A stretch of 64,000 nucleotides of DNA, taken from assembly GCA_946800325.1 (NCBI GenBank), contig OX326956.1, positions 35,979,582 through 36,043,581 on the forward strand, given 5' to 3'. This DNA is from Luzula sylvatica. Lineage: Eukaryota; Streptophyta; Magnoliopsida; Poales; Juncaceae. Numbering within the stretch: the stretch's first letter is position 1; every line of letters starts with the position of its first letter. Under the pieces are notes generated by a model. That model was not told the DNA's origin. It did not search any database and saw only the letters and a list, made by a program, of their open reading frames with translations. The position numbers and the translations under genes were made by a program. Positions 24,708 through 36,892 of the stretch are shown in pieces.

Positions 24708-26526
24708 CTAACACTGCGATAGATATCCCAATCCTATCGCCCTAGCATGCTGCTCATGCTTGGCACGTGATAGTGGCTTCGTAAATGGATCAGCCACGTT
24801 ATCATCAGTAGGTATCTTCATTATTTTCACGTCACCTCTCTTCGTAATCTCACGAATCAAGTGGTAACGCCGGAGTACATGCTTGGACCTGTGATGCGCT
24901 CGCGGTTCCTTTGATTGTGCTATTGCTCCGTTATTGTCACAATACACATCCATGGGACCCGAGATGCTTGGCATAACTCCAAGTTCTATCACGAACTGTC
25001 GTAGCCAGACAGCCTCCTTTGCGGCTTCCGAAGCCGCGATGTATTCCGCTTCAGTTGTAGAATCAGCCACCGTCTTCTATTTGGAGCTTTTCCAAACAAC
25101 AGCTCCGCCATTGAGCGTGAAGACGTAACCACTTTGAGATTGGAAATCGTCCGGGCAAGTTTGGAAACTAGCATCTGTATATCCTTGGATAATCAGATCT
25201 CCTTCCGAACCTCCATTGACAAGAAACATATCTTTAGTATTCCTGAGATACTTAAGAATGCTCTTAACTACGGACCAGTGAACTTCCCCGGGATCAGACT
25301 GATAGCGGGAAGTCACACTCAACGCATATGCGACATCTGGTCTAGTACATATCATGGCATACATGATCGATCATATAGCCAAAGCGTATGGGATCCGACT
25401 CATTCGCTCACGTTCAGCGTCCGTTGAAGGACACTGATCCTTAGTGAGAGCGATGCCATGTGACATTGGCAGAAATCCTTTCTTGGATTGCTCCATGTGA
25501 AACCTAGTTATCACTTTGTCAATATATGTACTTTGACTTAGTCCGAGAAGTCTCCTCGATCTATCTCTATAGATCTTCACGCCTAGAATATAGGCGGCTT
25601 CTCCTAAGTCCTTCATTGCGAATTGACTTCCCAAATATGTCTTAACCAGGTTAAGCATTGGGATGTCATTTCCAATGAGTACGATGTCGTCCACGTACAA
25701 GATGAGGAATACGACCGAACTCCCACTGAATTTCTTGTATACACAAGGTTCCTCGATATTTTGAATGAAACCATACTTTGCGATGACCTCATCGAATCGT
25801 ATGTTCCACGCACGAGATGCTTGTTTTAATCCATAAATGGATTTCACAAGCTTGCACACTTTATTCGTATTCTTTGGATCGACAAAACCCTCGGATTGTG
25901 TCATATACACATCCTCGGTAAGGTTCCCGTTAAGGAAAGCGGTTTTGACATCCATCTGCCATATCTCATAATCGTGATATGCAGCTATTGCTAGAAGAAT
26001 ACGAATACTTTTAAACATGGCTACTGGAGAAAACGTTTCATCATAGTCTATGCCATGAATTTTCTTGAAACCTTTCGCCACCAGTCTTGCTTTAAAAGTG
26101 TGTACATTACCATCCATGTCGGTTTTCTTCTTGAAAACCCATTTGCACCCAACGGTCTTAGCACCATTAGGTAGATCAATAAGATTCCAAACCTTATTAT
26201 CATACATGGACTGGATCTTGGTTTTCATGGCTTCATGCCATTTCGAGGAATCCAGGCTAGACATAGCACCTTTGTAGGAGGTTGGCTCATCATCTAGAGT
26301 CAACTCAGGATCGTCATTACTAATGAGAAATCCATATCTCTCGGGTTGTTGACGATTCCTACCAGATCTACGTATAGCTTGTGTACTAGATTCTGGTTCA
26401 CCATCCAATGGTAACTCAGAATCTTGTTCCAAATCAACTTGTTCATTTTGTGGTTCTCAAATTTCGGCGAGATCAATTTTACTCCCACTGGCTTGACGAT
26501 CTAGGAATTCCTTCTCTAAGAAGTGT
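24708..26526 (-). pseudogene. copia pol: reverse transcriptase and RNase H, with stops
   Basis: One continuous frame carries the RT (TFKARLVAKGF, MDVKTAFLNGNL, KSIYGLKQASRAWN and the catalytic LYVDDIVLIGND), then the linker MICTRPDVAYAL and RNase H (ADSTTEAEY, CDNNGAIAQSKEP, HHRSKHV), ending NVADPFTKPLSR before the natural stop. It is broken by in-frame stops at 26,526-26,528 (TGA in a CGA-like context), 26,457-26,459 (TGA), 25,368-25,370 (TGA) and 25,077-25,079 (TAG for likely CAG). The substitutions without frameshifts here suggest modest age. Family order is gag-PR-INT-RT-RH, so Ty1/copia. Confidence 0.88.
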
Positions 26527-26528
26527 CC

Positions 26529-27185
26529 TCATCGAGCCACGAAAACTTTGTTTTCGCTAGGCAAGTAAAAGTAGTATCCTTTTGTTTCTTGAGGATACCC
26601 CACAAATAAACACTTGTCTGATCTTGGCTCGAGTTTTTCCGTCAATAACCTTTTGACGTATGCCTCGCAACCCCAAATCATAAGATGAGATAATGATGGC
26701 ACCATGCCATACCATAATTCATATGGTGTCTTTTCAACAGATTTGGACGGAACTCTATTCAGTATATGAGCGGCCGTTTGAAGCGCGAAACCCCAAAATG
26801 ACTTAGGCAAATCCGTTCGACTCATCATCGAGCGAACCATGTCTAACAAGGTCCGATTCCTCCTCTCGGACACTCCATTCCATTGGGGTGTACCAGGTGG
26901 AGTCCATTGTGATACTATACCACAATCTCGAAGATAGTCCTCAAACTCATAGCTCAAGTATTCGCCAACTCGATCCGATCGAATGGCTTTTACTTTCTTG
27001 CCCAGTTGAAGTTCTACTTCATGTTGAAACTCTTTGAATTTCTCAAAAGTTTCACTTTTGTGACGCATTAAGTATATATAACCATATCTACTATAATCGT
27101 CAGTAAAAGTCACAAAGTAGCGATACCCATTTCTAGCCTCGACACTCATCGGTCCACATACATCGGAATGTATGAGGGCCAACAC
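26529..27185 (-). pseudogene. copia integrase core
   Basis: The frame has the DDE integrase landmarks: LIHSDVCGPM, FTDDYSRYGYIYLM, IRSDRVGEY (family normally RGGEY, so Val replaces Gly) and NGVSERRNRTLLDMVRSM, then KCLFVGYPQETKGY. A frameshift near 27,180 separates it from the upstream gag-protease frame, and a stop at 26,526 ends it. Confidence 0.85.
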
Positions 27186-28313
27186 ATATATCTTTCGATC
27201 TTTCTCCTTTCTTGGAGAAAGGTGTCTTTGTCATCTTACCCATCAAACAAGATACGCAATTTTCTATTGACTCTAAGTCAAAAGAATCTAGCACTCCATC
27301 ATTTTGGAGTCTAGCAATGCGTTTCTCGTTTATGTGTCCGAGACGACAATGCCATGAGTATGTTTCATTAGTTTGAGTGGTATTTATGTTATAAATGGAC
27401 TGATTATTGTTGTTATTATCTAAATCCAAGACATATAGACCATTTTCAACTAGAACATTACTAAAGAAAATGTCATTCTTGCGAATAAAACAATCATTAG
27501 TACCAATAACTAATTCATATCCATCCGCAATCAGTCTCGAAACAGAAATAATACTCCTACTCACTGTAGGTACATAACAACAATTATCCAAAACTAAAAT
27601 AAGTCCATTTGGCAAAGTTAAATCATACGTCCCTTCGGCTAATGCTGCTACTCGAGTTCCATTCCCGACGCGTAAATCAACTTCGCCTCGAATCAATGAT
27701 CTTCTACTTCTTAGGCCCTGCATATTATTACAAATATGAGACCCACATCCAGTGTCTAACACCCATGATGATGAAGTAAAGAAATAAGAATCGATAACAG
27801 AAATACCTGATGCCGGTGTGTCCAAGGAAGCGGTCTTTTGCTTGTTCTCCCTCAGGAAGATCTCGCAATCACGCTTCCAATGCCCCTCCTTGAGGCAGTG
27901 GAAACACTTCTTGTCATCCTTGGCTTTCTTGCCCACAGGCTTAGGCGCAACCTTGTTGCCCTTTGCCTTCCTCTTCTTGTTTTTGTTCCCATTGCTTGGA
28001 GTCTTCCCTTCAACCACCAATACTTCTGAAGTCCTAGACTTCATGTACCGCGGTTTCATGTCAGCTTCGAATGTTCTGAACATTCCGATAAGCTGGGGAA
28101 TGGTCATTTTCATGTCTGACATGTGGAAATGCGAAATGAACGAATCGAAACTCGGTGGCAGCGACAACATGATCAAATCAGTTTGTAACTCCACCTCGAA
28201 TTTTATGCCAAGCCTCTCAAGATGATCAAAATATCCTTTCATCTTGAGAAGGTGCGAGCTAACAGGCGTACCATCTTGCATCTTGCATTGCGTCGCATTG
28301 CCAAGAGCTTGGT
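27186..28313 (-). pseudogene. copia gag C-terminal part, zinc knuckle, protease, pre-integrase
   Basis: Reading from 28,313 this frame continues gag, then a CCHC zinc knuckle CFHCLKEGHWKRDC (about 27,865-27,906), the aspartic protease motif WVLDTGCGSHICNN (about 27,760) and the GAG-pre-integrase motif WHCRLGHINEKRIARL (about 27,350). The gag N-terminus lies at 35,892-36,232 because a second element inserted between them at the ACTTC target. Confidence 0.87.
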
Positions 28314-28318
28314 ACTTC

Positions 28319-29381
28319 TGAAGGAAATACAGTTTCAGGATCAACCGTAAAAGTGTACACAAGGATAAACGAATGTAAGCGTACATTCATGGTCATATCT
28401 TTCAGTAGGAAGATCCAATTTGAATGGTTCAAATTGGGTTAGATAGATAATAACATTATCTACAACCTTCATATAGAAATATATTTCATATGAACGAAGT
28501 ATCAGTGTCGTTTCTATGAAATACCGAAAGGCTGCAACAGTATGACATACAGTTAGTAAAACAGTCATAACTTTTGCATACGAACTCCAATTGGGCCAGG
28601 ACAAATTGGGTCGAGTAGATAATAAGATTATCTACAACTTTCGTGTTGGGTGATGTTCTGTCAGAGGAATTTACCAATTTCGTATGGACAGAATACTGGA
28701 CAGATACATGCAACTTTCTGTGTGAAAGAGTGTATATTGGATATACATGTCTTTTGGCCAATCCTAATCCTATATGATATAAATAGGATTTTTCTCTCTC
28801 ATCTGGGGTGGTTCATTCAGTTAATTAATTCAGAATATTCCAGAGAATTGTGAGACAACTTTCTAGAGAGAGAAAGGGTGTAAAGAGAGAGAAACCGTGA
28901 AAAGGTGTTTTCCGGTATAGAGAATCAATCAATCGAGCAAGTTCGCCGGTGCTTCGTCTAGGCAGTTGCATCCGCGACCGACGTCTTACGAGTCAAGGTG
29001 GATACAAGTAGAGGAGCAACATCTGGGGCTCTTCCGGTTGTGATCGATTCGGAGGAACGAAATCTGCCGGAGACGGAAACGAGCGAATCGAGTAACGGGC
29101 TGTGGAAGCATGCGGGCATGGAACGCACGAAGACAACCCGAGGCGTGTCAAGACGGTGGGAGACGTGCGGTATGGGACGTACGGGCTAGTCACCAACGTG
29201 ACACCGAAGGAAAAGAAGGATGCGAGCGATCAACCCGTCGTGCGTGATCAATTTCACGCTGGTAATCGTCTATCCTACTTTGCATCGTACCCTCGAAGTC
29301 ATGGCGTGATCTTGGATTTAGGGAACCGGACCGGGCCTTCATATCCGCTGCGCGGGCCCGGGGATGGGTAAATTCCCTTCA
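28319..29381 (+). repeat. 5' LTR of the nested element
   Basis: Starts TGAAGGAAATACAG and ends AAATTCCCTTCA. U3 contains two hairpin modules (AGATAAT-NNN-ATTATCT at 28,445-28,461 and 28,617-28,633). A TATA box, GATATAAATAGG, lies at about 28,779, followed by a CT-rich start and a GC-rich U5. Short open frames in U5 are conserved with the other LTR copies simply because the LTRs are. Confidence 0.92.
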
Positions 29382-29382
29382 G

Positions 29383-29394
29383 TGGTATCAGAGC
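29383..29394 (+). other. Primer-binding site, initiator tRNA-Met type
   Basis: TGGTATCAGAGC lies one base after the LTR end and is complementary to the 3' end of plant initiator tRNA-Met. Confidence 0.93.
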
Positions 29395-29721
29395 GATCGC
29401 CATCGATTCGAGGGTCGAATCATAGTCGTATATTCGATATACGCACGGGTTATCAAAGTTCGTACCCGTTTGCATGATGATAGATATAGAGATTCCAATT
29501 TCGTTAAAAATCACAAGTAGAATTCACTAGAGATCAATCAAAAGTTGATTGAGAGTATCTAGGAATTATCGTGAAAACGTTTCATGATTTATCGTTTCAG
29601 AAACGAGCGAAAACGGAAGAAACGGCAAAATCTGCAGAAAATTAGAATACGAAACAGTGAGTAAAACTAAGATAATTTTCAGTGCGAAACTCCAAATTGA
29701 TTGGATCAAATTGGCGTAGTT

Positions 29722-30299
29722 AGATAATGAGATTATCTATGACTTTGATACAGAAAGTGTTTTCATTTGGACGAATTATCAGTGTCGTTTTTATGGAATA
29801 ACGAAAGGGTGCGACTGTTTGACATACAGAGACTAAAACGTCCGTATATGTCGCATCGGAACTCCAATTGAGTCCAATCCAATTGGGTTTGTTAGATAAT
29901 AAGATTATCTAGAACTTTCGTTCACGTTCAAAGTAGGTTGGAATAATTTAATATTTTCGTTTCAACAGAATACTGAAAAGGTGTCTGTAGTTTTCTGGTT
30001 GAAAAAGTGTCTATTGGATATACTTACCTTTTCGTTTGTCCGTATTTTACTAAAACAGGTATAACTTTCAGTAGGAAATTCCGATTTGAATGGTTCAAAT
30101 TGGGTTAGTTAGATAATGAGATTATCTAGAACTTTCATGTTGTAATATATTTCATTTGAGCCAAGTATCAGTGTCGTTATAATGAAATACCGAAAGGGTG
30201 CGACAGTTTGACATATAGTCAGTAAAACGACCGTAACTTTCGGGTCCAAACTCTAATTGGGCTGGGCCAAATTGGGTTGGAAAGATAATAAGATTATCT
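29722..30299 (+). repeat. Paired hairpin modules in the leader
   Basis: Four AGATAAT-NNN-ATTATCT inverted repeats occur at 29,722, 29,894, 30,111 and 30,283. They form two pairs each spaced 172 bp, the same spacing as the pair in each LTR (28,445/28,617 and 34,950/35,122). The flanking sequence (AGTATCAGTGTCGTT, ACCGAAAGGGTGCGAC) is also repeated, so the leader holds two extra copies of the U3 dimer. Confidence 0.85.
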
Positions 30300-30663
30300 A
30301 CAACTTTCGTGTTAGTTGATGTTCTGTCAGAGGAATTTACAATTTTCGTTCTGACAGATTACTGAAAGGGTGTATCCAGTTTTCTGTTTGAAAAGGTGTA
30401 TATGAGATATACATACCTTTAGGCCTATCTTTATCTCTAATCAATTAATTCAATCATACTAGCATATTAGATAATTAATTATTTAGAATAATTAATCTCC
30501 CTAACTAAATCATATGCATTTAGAAATCTTGTGATAGTGATATAATATGATTATGTCACGAATTTAGAAACATGAATGTCATGATCCCTCATAATATTTA
30601 AGTCATTTGATAGATAAGTCGATCCCTGAATTGCATGAGATGCGATTTAAAATTGAATAGGAG

Positions 30664-33620
30664 ATGCTCGGAGTATCCGAGGAATCCAATGTATATAGAT
30701 GCGTGGATGTCCTTGTAATTCAAAGGAGGGATCGAAAGAAATGTATGTCTAAGGGTATTTTGGGAAAATGTTTTCCAAACAGAAAGTTCGGACAAGGAGT
30801 TGTCCAAACTAATGACTCAAAGAATGGTGAAATCCGAGGAGGATTAAACCTAGAAGTTGATTGCTTCCTTTGGCATTTCCGTCTTGGCCATATGAATGAG
30901 ATACGCGTATCTAGATTCCATATGATGGATTGCTAGAATCATTCGAATTAGATCCGATTGATTAATGCGATACTTATTTATTAGGCAAAACGACAAAGGG
31001 CATCATTCTCCAAAGGTTGGAGAAAGATCCAACGAATTATTGGAAATTACATTTAGATGTAATGTTCCGATAAGTTCCAAGACAAGAGGAGGCTATCGGT
31101 ATTTTGTTACGTTTACGGACGGTTAAAGTAGATACGGTAATATATGTTTAATGCATGCCGAAATGGAGATTTTGGAAAGGTTCAAAGAGTTTCAAAAACA
31201 AAATACAAAATCGACTTAATTAGCAAGAAAATCAAAGCCCTTTGATAGGATCGAGGAGGCAAGTATTTGAGCTACGCAATTCGATAGGATCGAAGATGCG
31301 ATATTTGAGTTATAAATATTAATTATCATTCATGATTGTGAAATCGTTTCACGATTATTTTCATTTCGGAACATTGAGATGTGTCCGAAAAGAGGAATTG
31401 AACGCATGTTGGATATGGTTCGATAAATGATAGGTCAAACGGATCTCCCAAAAATGTTTTTTGGGGATACGCCCTTGAGACAGCGGCACTAATGAATGGT
31501 TGCATATATGATATGGACCATAAACCTTATAATCGGTACAAAAGACGCCATATTAGATATGGATCGGAATGGTTCCGAAGTTGTCATTTGTACAGATTTG
31601 TGGATGTGAGTATATTTCGAAATTTGTTTCGGTTAAACTCAATCCCAAATCTGAAAATTGTTCGTTTATGACATATATCCTTAAGGAAACTAAATGGTAT
31701 TAGTTCTAACGTCCCGACGAAAATAAGATTTTCGTGGCTCGAAGAGATGCCTTCTTGGAGGAGGACTCGATGCGCACAAGTTTGAAACCTAATGTTGCTA
31801 ATCTCTATGCGGGCTAGTGGGAGTAGAATAAATCTCGAAAGAGTTCGAGATCTGAAAATGAACATTGTACCGATGAATGTTGACACGACTTCATCAAGAG
31901 TTGATGAATACGAGTTGAACACACAAAAAAATTATTTGTAGATCAAGTAGGCTATATCATAAGCTGGTAAATACGGATTTTCCGTGGCTAATGATGATAG
32001 ATCGAAATCATATGATGATTCGATATCCTACAGGGATGCTATGAAAGGTTGATTCCACATGACATGATGTCATGAATTCTGAGATTCGATCCGTGTAAAA
32101 TTATCGAGTTTAGAACTTGATTTAATTACTTTCCGGGTTAGACCCGTGAAAAGACAATGGGTTTTCAAGATGAGAACCGACACGGATAGGAATACGCATA
32201 TATGCAAATCGAGGCTCGTAGCGAAGAGTTTCAAGAATTTCATAGTCGGACTATGAAGAAACGTTTTCGCATGTTGCCAATGCTTTCACATTCTCAAAAT
32301 TCTGCTTGACATGGTCGCATATTATGACTATATGATGTCGCAAAATGGATGTCAAAACCGAATTTCTTGACAGAAATTTTATGAAAGGATGTGTACTTGA
32401 CACAACCTTACGGTTTTGTCGATTCATAAGAATCGGGGATAAGATATGCACGCTTTAATGATCCATATGATGGATTAGAGGAAGCTTCTCGGAATTGGAA
32501 TATTCGTTTTGATGAAGTTATAAACTGCTATAACATTGTCGGAATGAATGAAAACTTTGTGTACACATGAAGGTTAGTGGGAGCCGCGTTATATTTCTTG
32601 TAACGACACAAAATTTAGGCGAGACCGCTTATGAATTAAGCGTGAAGATCTATAGGATAGATCTAAGAAGTTCCTCGTTCTATATTATAGCACGTATATC
32701 GACATATTGTTGAAAAAATATTTTCAACTTATAACTCCTTGGCGGAGTTAAATAGAGATGTCGGTTGGCAGAACTTTTCTACGGCTCGATGTGAGACATC
32801 AAGCACGGCGAAAATAAAAATATCATGCTTTACATTCGATGTGAGGATCTATTATATCTGTCATGATATGTATGTGGCTATATGTCGTATAGATGCAGCG
32901 TCTAATTCACCGTCAATAAAATCCAAGGAATCACACGAGTTTGAATGTAATGCGATTACATGAGACTAACTCTTGTGAATGTATAATGGTTATACATATA
33001 TATATATACATAATGGTTATGTATATTTAAATTCATCGGGATTTGTATTGATAGCGGTGAATGTTATCCTTGAATACTTTACAAAAGAATTCAGGATTTT
33101 ATTTTATCTATAATGGTATGGAGGACGTGTTGGTTATAAAGAGTTATAACAACGACAGTTTCCAAAGATTTAGCACGTCCAAATATGTAGCACGACTTTC
33201 GATCACAAAGTGTGCACATGATTTGCTTAAACGAAAACATGGTTATGTGGAAAGGTTCAACATGACCAATAATGATTCTATTTACGGGGGCGAGTATATT
33301 GTGGTCATGAATCACAAAAGGAAGCGGTATGGATCAAGGATACATGACCAAACTCGAGTAGTCACGAGTTATCGGATTTATGGTTGTATATTGCATGACA
33401 CGCAATAGTACAAGCCAAAAATGCCGAGGTCACAACCACTTCTAGCCAATACTCAAAAAATTTCATTGATCCATGAAATTTTATGAAATGATGTGATCGT
33501 AGGTATTGGAAATGTTCCAAACCTGATGTTGATTAACACTAACGGCAACGTGCGGACCCGTTTACAAAACCGCTCTCTCTAGTCGCGCGTGACTGTCATG
33601 CGATGACTATGAGTATGGAG
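30664..33620 (+). pseudogene. Decayed copia pol remnants of the nested element
   Basis: Recognisable pieces in shifting frames: pre-integrase LWHFRLGHMNEIRVSRF (about 30,870-30,925), integrase GGYRYFVTFTDG (about 31,090-31,125), RT strings WVFKMRTDTDRN and CKSRLVAKSF (about 32,160-32,235) and the RNase H end near 33,545-33,590. Many stops, frameshifts and small deletions separate them. Gag is not recognisable. Confidence 0.75.
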
Positions 33621-34823
33621 ATACCTAGAGGAGGAAGAAGAGAGTAGAGTGTAGTTATCTAATACGATAGTCCTCGCAGGTTGTGGGTATGGAGATACCC
33701 ATAGGTAAACGTTGTATCACCCAAATACTTAATCCGTATGAATGCATCCCTTTTAAAAATTTTGTTTACTTAAATTTTCATGCATTCAACTTATATGAAA
33801 ACTGTGTGCGGGGTTGTGTAATATGATTACATGAACCTTGATTTGAACTTGTGTGGACGTCGACATGGTTGAGGACCATGTGCAGCGAAACCGTCACACT
33901 TAAAGTTTCATTTCAAAACATCCCTAGTCGCGGGTCAGTTTGCTTAAGAGAGAAGCATTTCTATTACAAGGGAATAGACTGAACGCGTACACTAGTACGT
34001 TAGCCGAGGAGATGATTATGTTTTGCTAATCATAGGACAAAGGTGTTTGTCGAATCGGGAACGTAGATATATGCTAGGTGACATATATTGGATATGACCG
34101 AAGCCGCGAGACCATGACATGGTTTAGTCATTATAGATGGACTCGCGACGAGTAGGGTATTAGGTTCTTCATACTTGAGGGGACCATTGATTGCGTTACG
34201 TGCGTAACACAATGCTTTGATATGATCTTACGCTCACCGTAACAGGGAGTTAAAACGGTCATCATTGGGTATTGTCCGAAACACGGAATTCAATGTGAGT
34301 CTCCAAGATAGGAATTGTTTATTCCGAAAGGAAGAGATATCTCTTAGGCCACTCGATGAATTGATTAACGAAAACTGTGGCCACAGTCAATGATATTAAC
34401 GGTTAATATCGATTGAAATTTGTTAACTCAATTCGGACTCGAGGAATAAGTATAGTTAATCAAAATATAAGGATGACTATCACCATGCCTTTTGATTAAC
34501 GGATATCGCTAACAAGAGAACTAATAACCGCTATTCGAGATAGGCACAATGATCACAATCATTCTTCGTGTTAACATGGGTAGCCATGATGGAGTGACTA
34601 GATCCCGCTCATGGGCTTGTTGTGCTATGGAAACAGCCTACTGCCATCGTTAACCGAACCTACCTGGTCACACAACGAGTCGTACTAAGTCGGGCTTGAT
34701 TATAAAATTGGCACATAAGATGTGCGTAGCTTGGTATTTGATACGCGAGCTATATTCTCTAAAATCATGCATATTGGATATGCATGAGTACCTTTTAGTT
34801 AGATCTGAAATTGAGTGGGAGAC
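33621..34823 (+). other. 3' internal region and polypurine tract of the nested element
   Basis: This non-coding stretch is related to the same region of the minus-strand element. It ends in the purine tract GAGTGGGAGA (34,813-34,822) directly before the 3' LTR. Confidence 0.75.
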
Positions 34824-35886
34824 TGAAGGAAATACAGTTTCAGGATCAACCGTAAAAGTGTACACAAGGATAAACGAATGTAAGCGTACATTCGTGGTCA
34901 TATCTTACAGTAGGAAGATCCAATTTGAATGGTTCAAATTGGTTTAGATAGATAATAACATTATCTACAACCTTCATATAGAAATATATTTCATATGAAC
35001 GAAGTATCAGTGTCGTTTCTATGAAATACCGAAAGGCTGCAACAGTATGACATACAGTTAGTAAAACAGTCATAACTTTTTCATACGAACTCCAATTGGG
35101 CCAGGCCAAATTGGGTAGAGTAGATAATAAGATTATCTACAACTTTCGTGTTGGGTGATTTTCTGTCAGAGGAATTTACCAATTTCGAATGGACAGAATA
35201 CTGGACAGATACATGCAACTTTCTGTGTGAAAGAGTGTATATTGGATATACATGTCTTTTGGCCAATCCTAATCCTATATGATATAAATAGGATTTTTCT
35301 CTCTCATCTGGGGTGGTTCATTCAGTTAATTAATTCAGAATATTCCAGAGAATTGTGAGACAACTTTCTAGAGAGAGAAAGGGTGTAAAGAGAGAGAAAC
35401 CGTGAAAAGGTGTTTTCCGGTATAGAGAATCAATCAATCGAGCAAGTTCGCCGGTGCTTCGTCTAGGCAGTTGCATCCGCGACCGACGTCTTACGAGTCA
35501 AGGTGGATACAAGTAGAGGAGCAACATCTGGGGCTCTTCCGGTTGTGATCGATTCGGAGGAACGAAATCTGCCGGAGACGGAAACGAGCGAATCGAGTAA
35601 CGGGCTGTGGAAGCATGCGGGCAAGGAACGCATGAAGACAACCCGAGGCGTGTCAAGACGGTGGGAGACGTGCGGTATGGGACGTACGGGCTAGTCACCA
35701 ACGTGACACTGAAGGAAAAGAAGGATGCGAGCGATCAACCCGTCGTGCGTGATCAATTTCACGCTGGTAATCGTCTATCCTACTTTGCATCGTACCCTCG
35801 AAGTCATGGCGTGATCTTGGATTTAGGGAACCGGACCGGGCCTTCATATCCGCTGCGCGGGCCCGGGGATGGGTAAATTCCCTTCA
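34824..35886 (+). repeat. 3' LTR of the nested element
   Basis: Same length (1063 bp) and ends as the 5' LTR. Differences by eye are isolated substitutions, for example GGCATGGAACGC versus GGCAAGGAACGC. Confidence 0.92.
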
Positions 35887-35891
35887 ACTTC

Positions 35892-36232
35892 TCCACCCTT
35901 GCTTGAACCTGAAACATCTCCTTGAGTTGTTTCATAATCTCGTATGCATCCTGTTTCTCAAACTGCATTTGATATTCAGGAGCCATAGTAGCCAACATGA
36001 GGCATGTGACATCATTCGAATCATCCATCATGGCCTGATATTCGAATATGGCATCCCCAGTTGTGTCATCCCCTGGCACAGGAGGGATAGGCGTCTCCAA
36101 GACGTGTGCCTTTCCTTCCTGTTCCAGAACGAATCCTAGATTCCTCTGCCAGTCGAGAAAGTTCTTTTCGTTCATCCGTTCCCTTTCCAAAATGGAACGC
36201 AAACTAAAGCGGTTATTACTTGGTAAAGCCAT
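35892..36232 (-). pseudogene. copia gag N-terminal part of the minus-strand element
   Basis: ATG at 36,230-36,232 opens a gag frame with RSILERERMNEKNFLDWQRN and LATMAPEYQMQFEKQDAYEI, typical of plant copia gag. It is cut at the ACTTC target duplication by the nested element. The rest of gag resumes at 28,313. Confidence 0.85.
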
Positions 36233-36892
36233 GAATTCTACAATTTTTGAAAAATAATGTAATTAATAACGTGGTCTTTCATATATTAAAAATTCATTTT
36301 AAACGACTTGAAATACCCATTATTTTATCATTTCGAATAGCCCCCACTATTGAAACGGAGATTTGATACCTTAAATCTCATAATGGACAAGATCCCTATT
36401 TAACGTATTTCTAAGGTGACTATGGCCAACCACTCAGAAAATACGTCACGTCGGGTAGGACGGTGTCCAATCATCTCCAAGACGATTCTTGCTTTATTCG
36501 TGAGGTCCGGTATTGAGTCCAACTCAAAACCAGAGTATGTGTACCTCACTCCTTGCCCCAAATCCTAGCCTAGCCAGCGAATTGGTCAAGTCCAAACCAC
36601 AAGTGGAGTATCATTCAATCAGCGAATTGACATGCCAGACTATGTCCATGCAACACATCAATTCCTAATCAATGCATGCCTTCCTTGCTACGCACGTGTA
36701 AATCTGTGCCAGACTATGGCCATGCAACACAGATAAACAAACACTAGTCTTGAAGGTTCCACTTTGGGAGGCAATTGACTTGATAATAACGTGGGAGGAT
36801 TTTTCTTTTTAAAATCATTTATTTTATTCATTCACAATAATAAATAAAATATTATGGTATAGCATATTGGCCTTTTAGTTTTATGAGCAATC
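36233..36892 (-). other. 5' leader of the minus-strand copia element
   Basis: Non-coding. Contains repeated GCCAGACTATGKCCATGCAAC strings (near 36,632 and 36,710) that also occur in the 3' region near 24,415. No primer-binding site complementary to initiator tRNA-Met is visible next to the 36,893 edge. Confidence 0.5.

Larger units (their letters stand above)
28319..35886 (+). mobile_element. Nested copia-like LTR retrotransposon, non-coding
   Basis: A complete 7568-bp insertion in the gag of the minus-strand element, flanked by the perfect 5-bp target duplication ACTTC (28,314-28,318 and 35,887-35,891). LTRs are 1063 bp each with about a dozen mismatches by eye (roughly 1 percent), so insertion was recent. 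Primer-binding site and polypurine tract are both present. The interior keeps only scattered decayed pol pieces and cannot encode proteins, so it probably moved with enzymes supplied by a relative. Confidence 0.92.

Noticed and set aside
29102..29371. Open frame in the U5 of the nested-element LTR, repeated at 35,607-35,876 and partly at 20,826-21,200
   Set aside because: Its conservation follows from LTR duplication. There is no recognised protein motif and it runs across the LTR end region.
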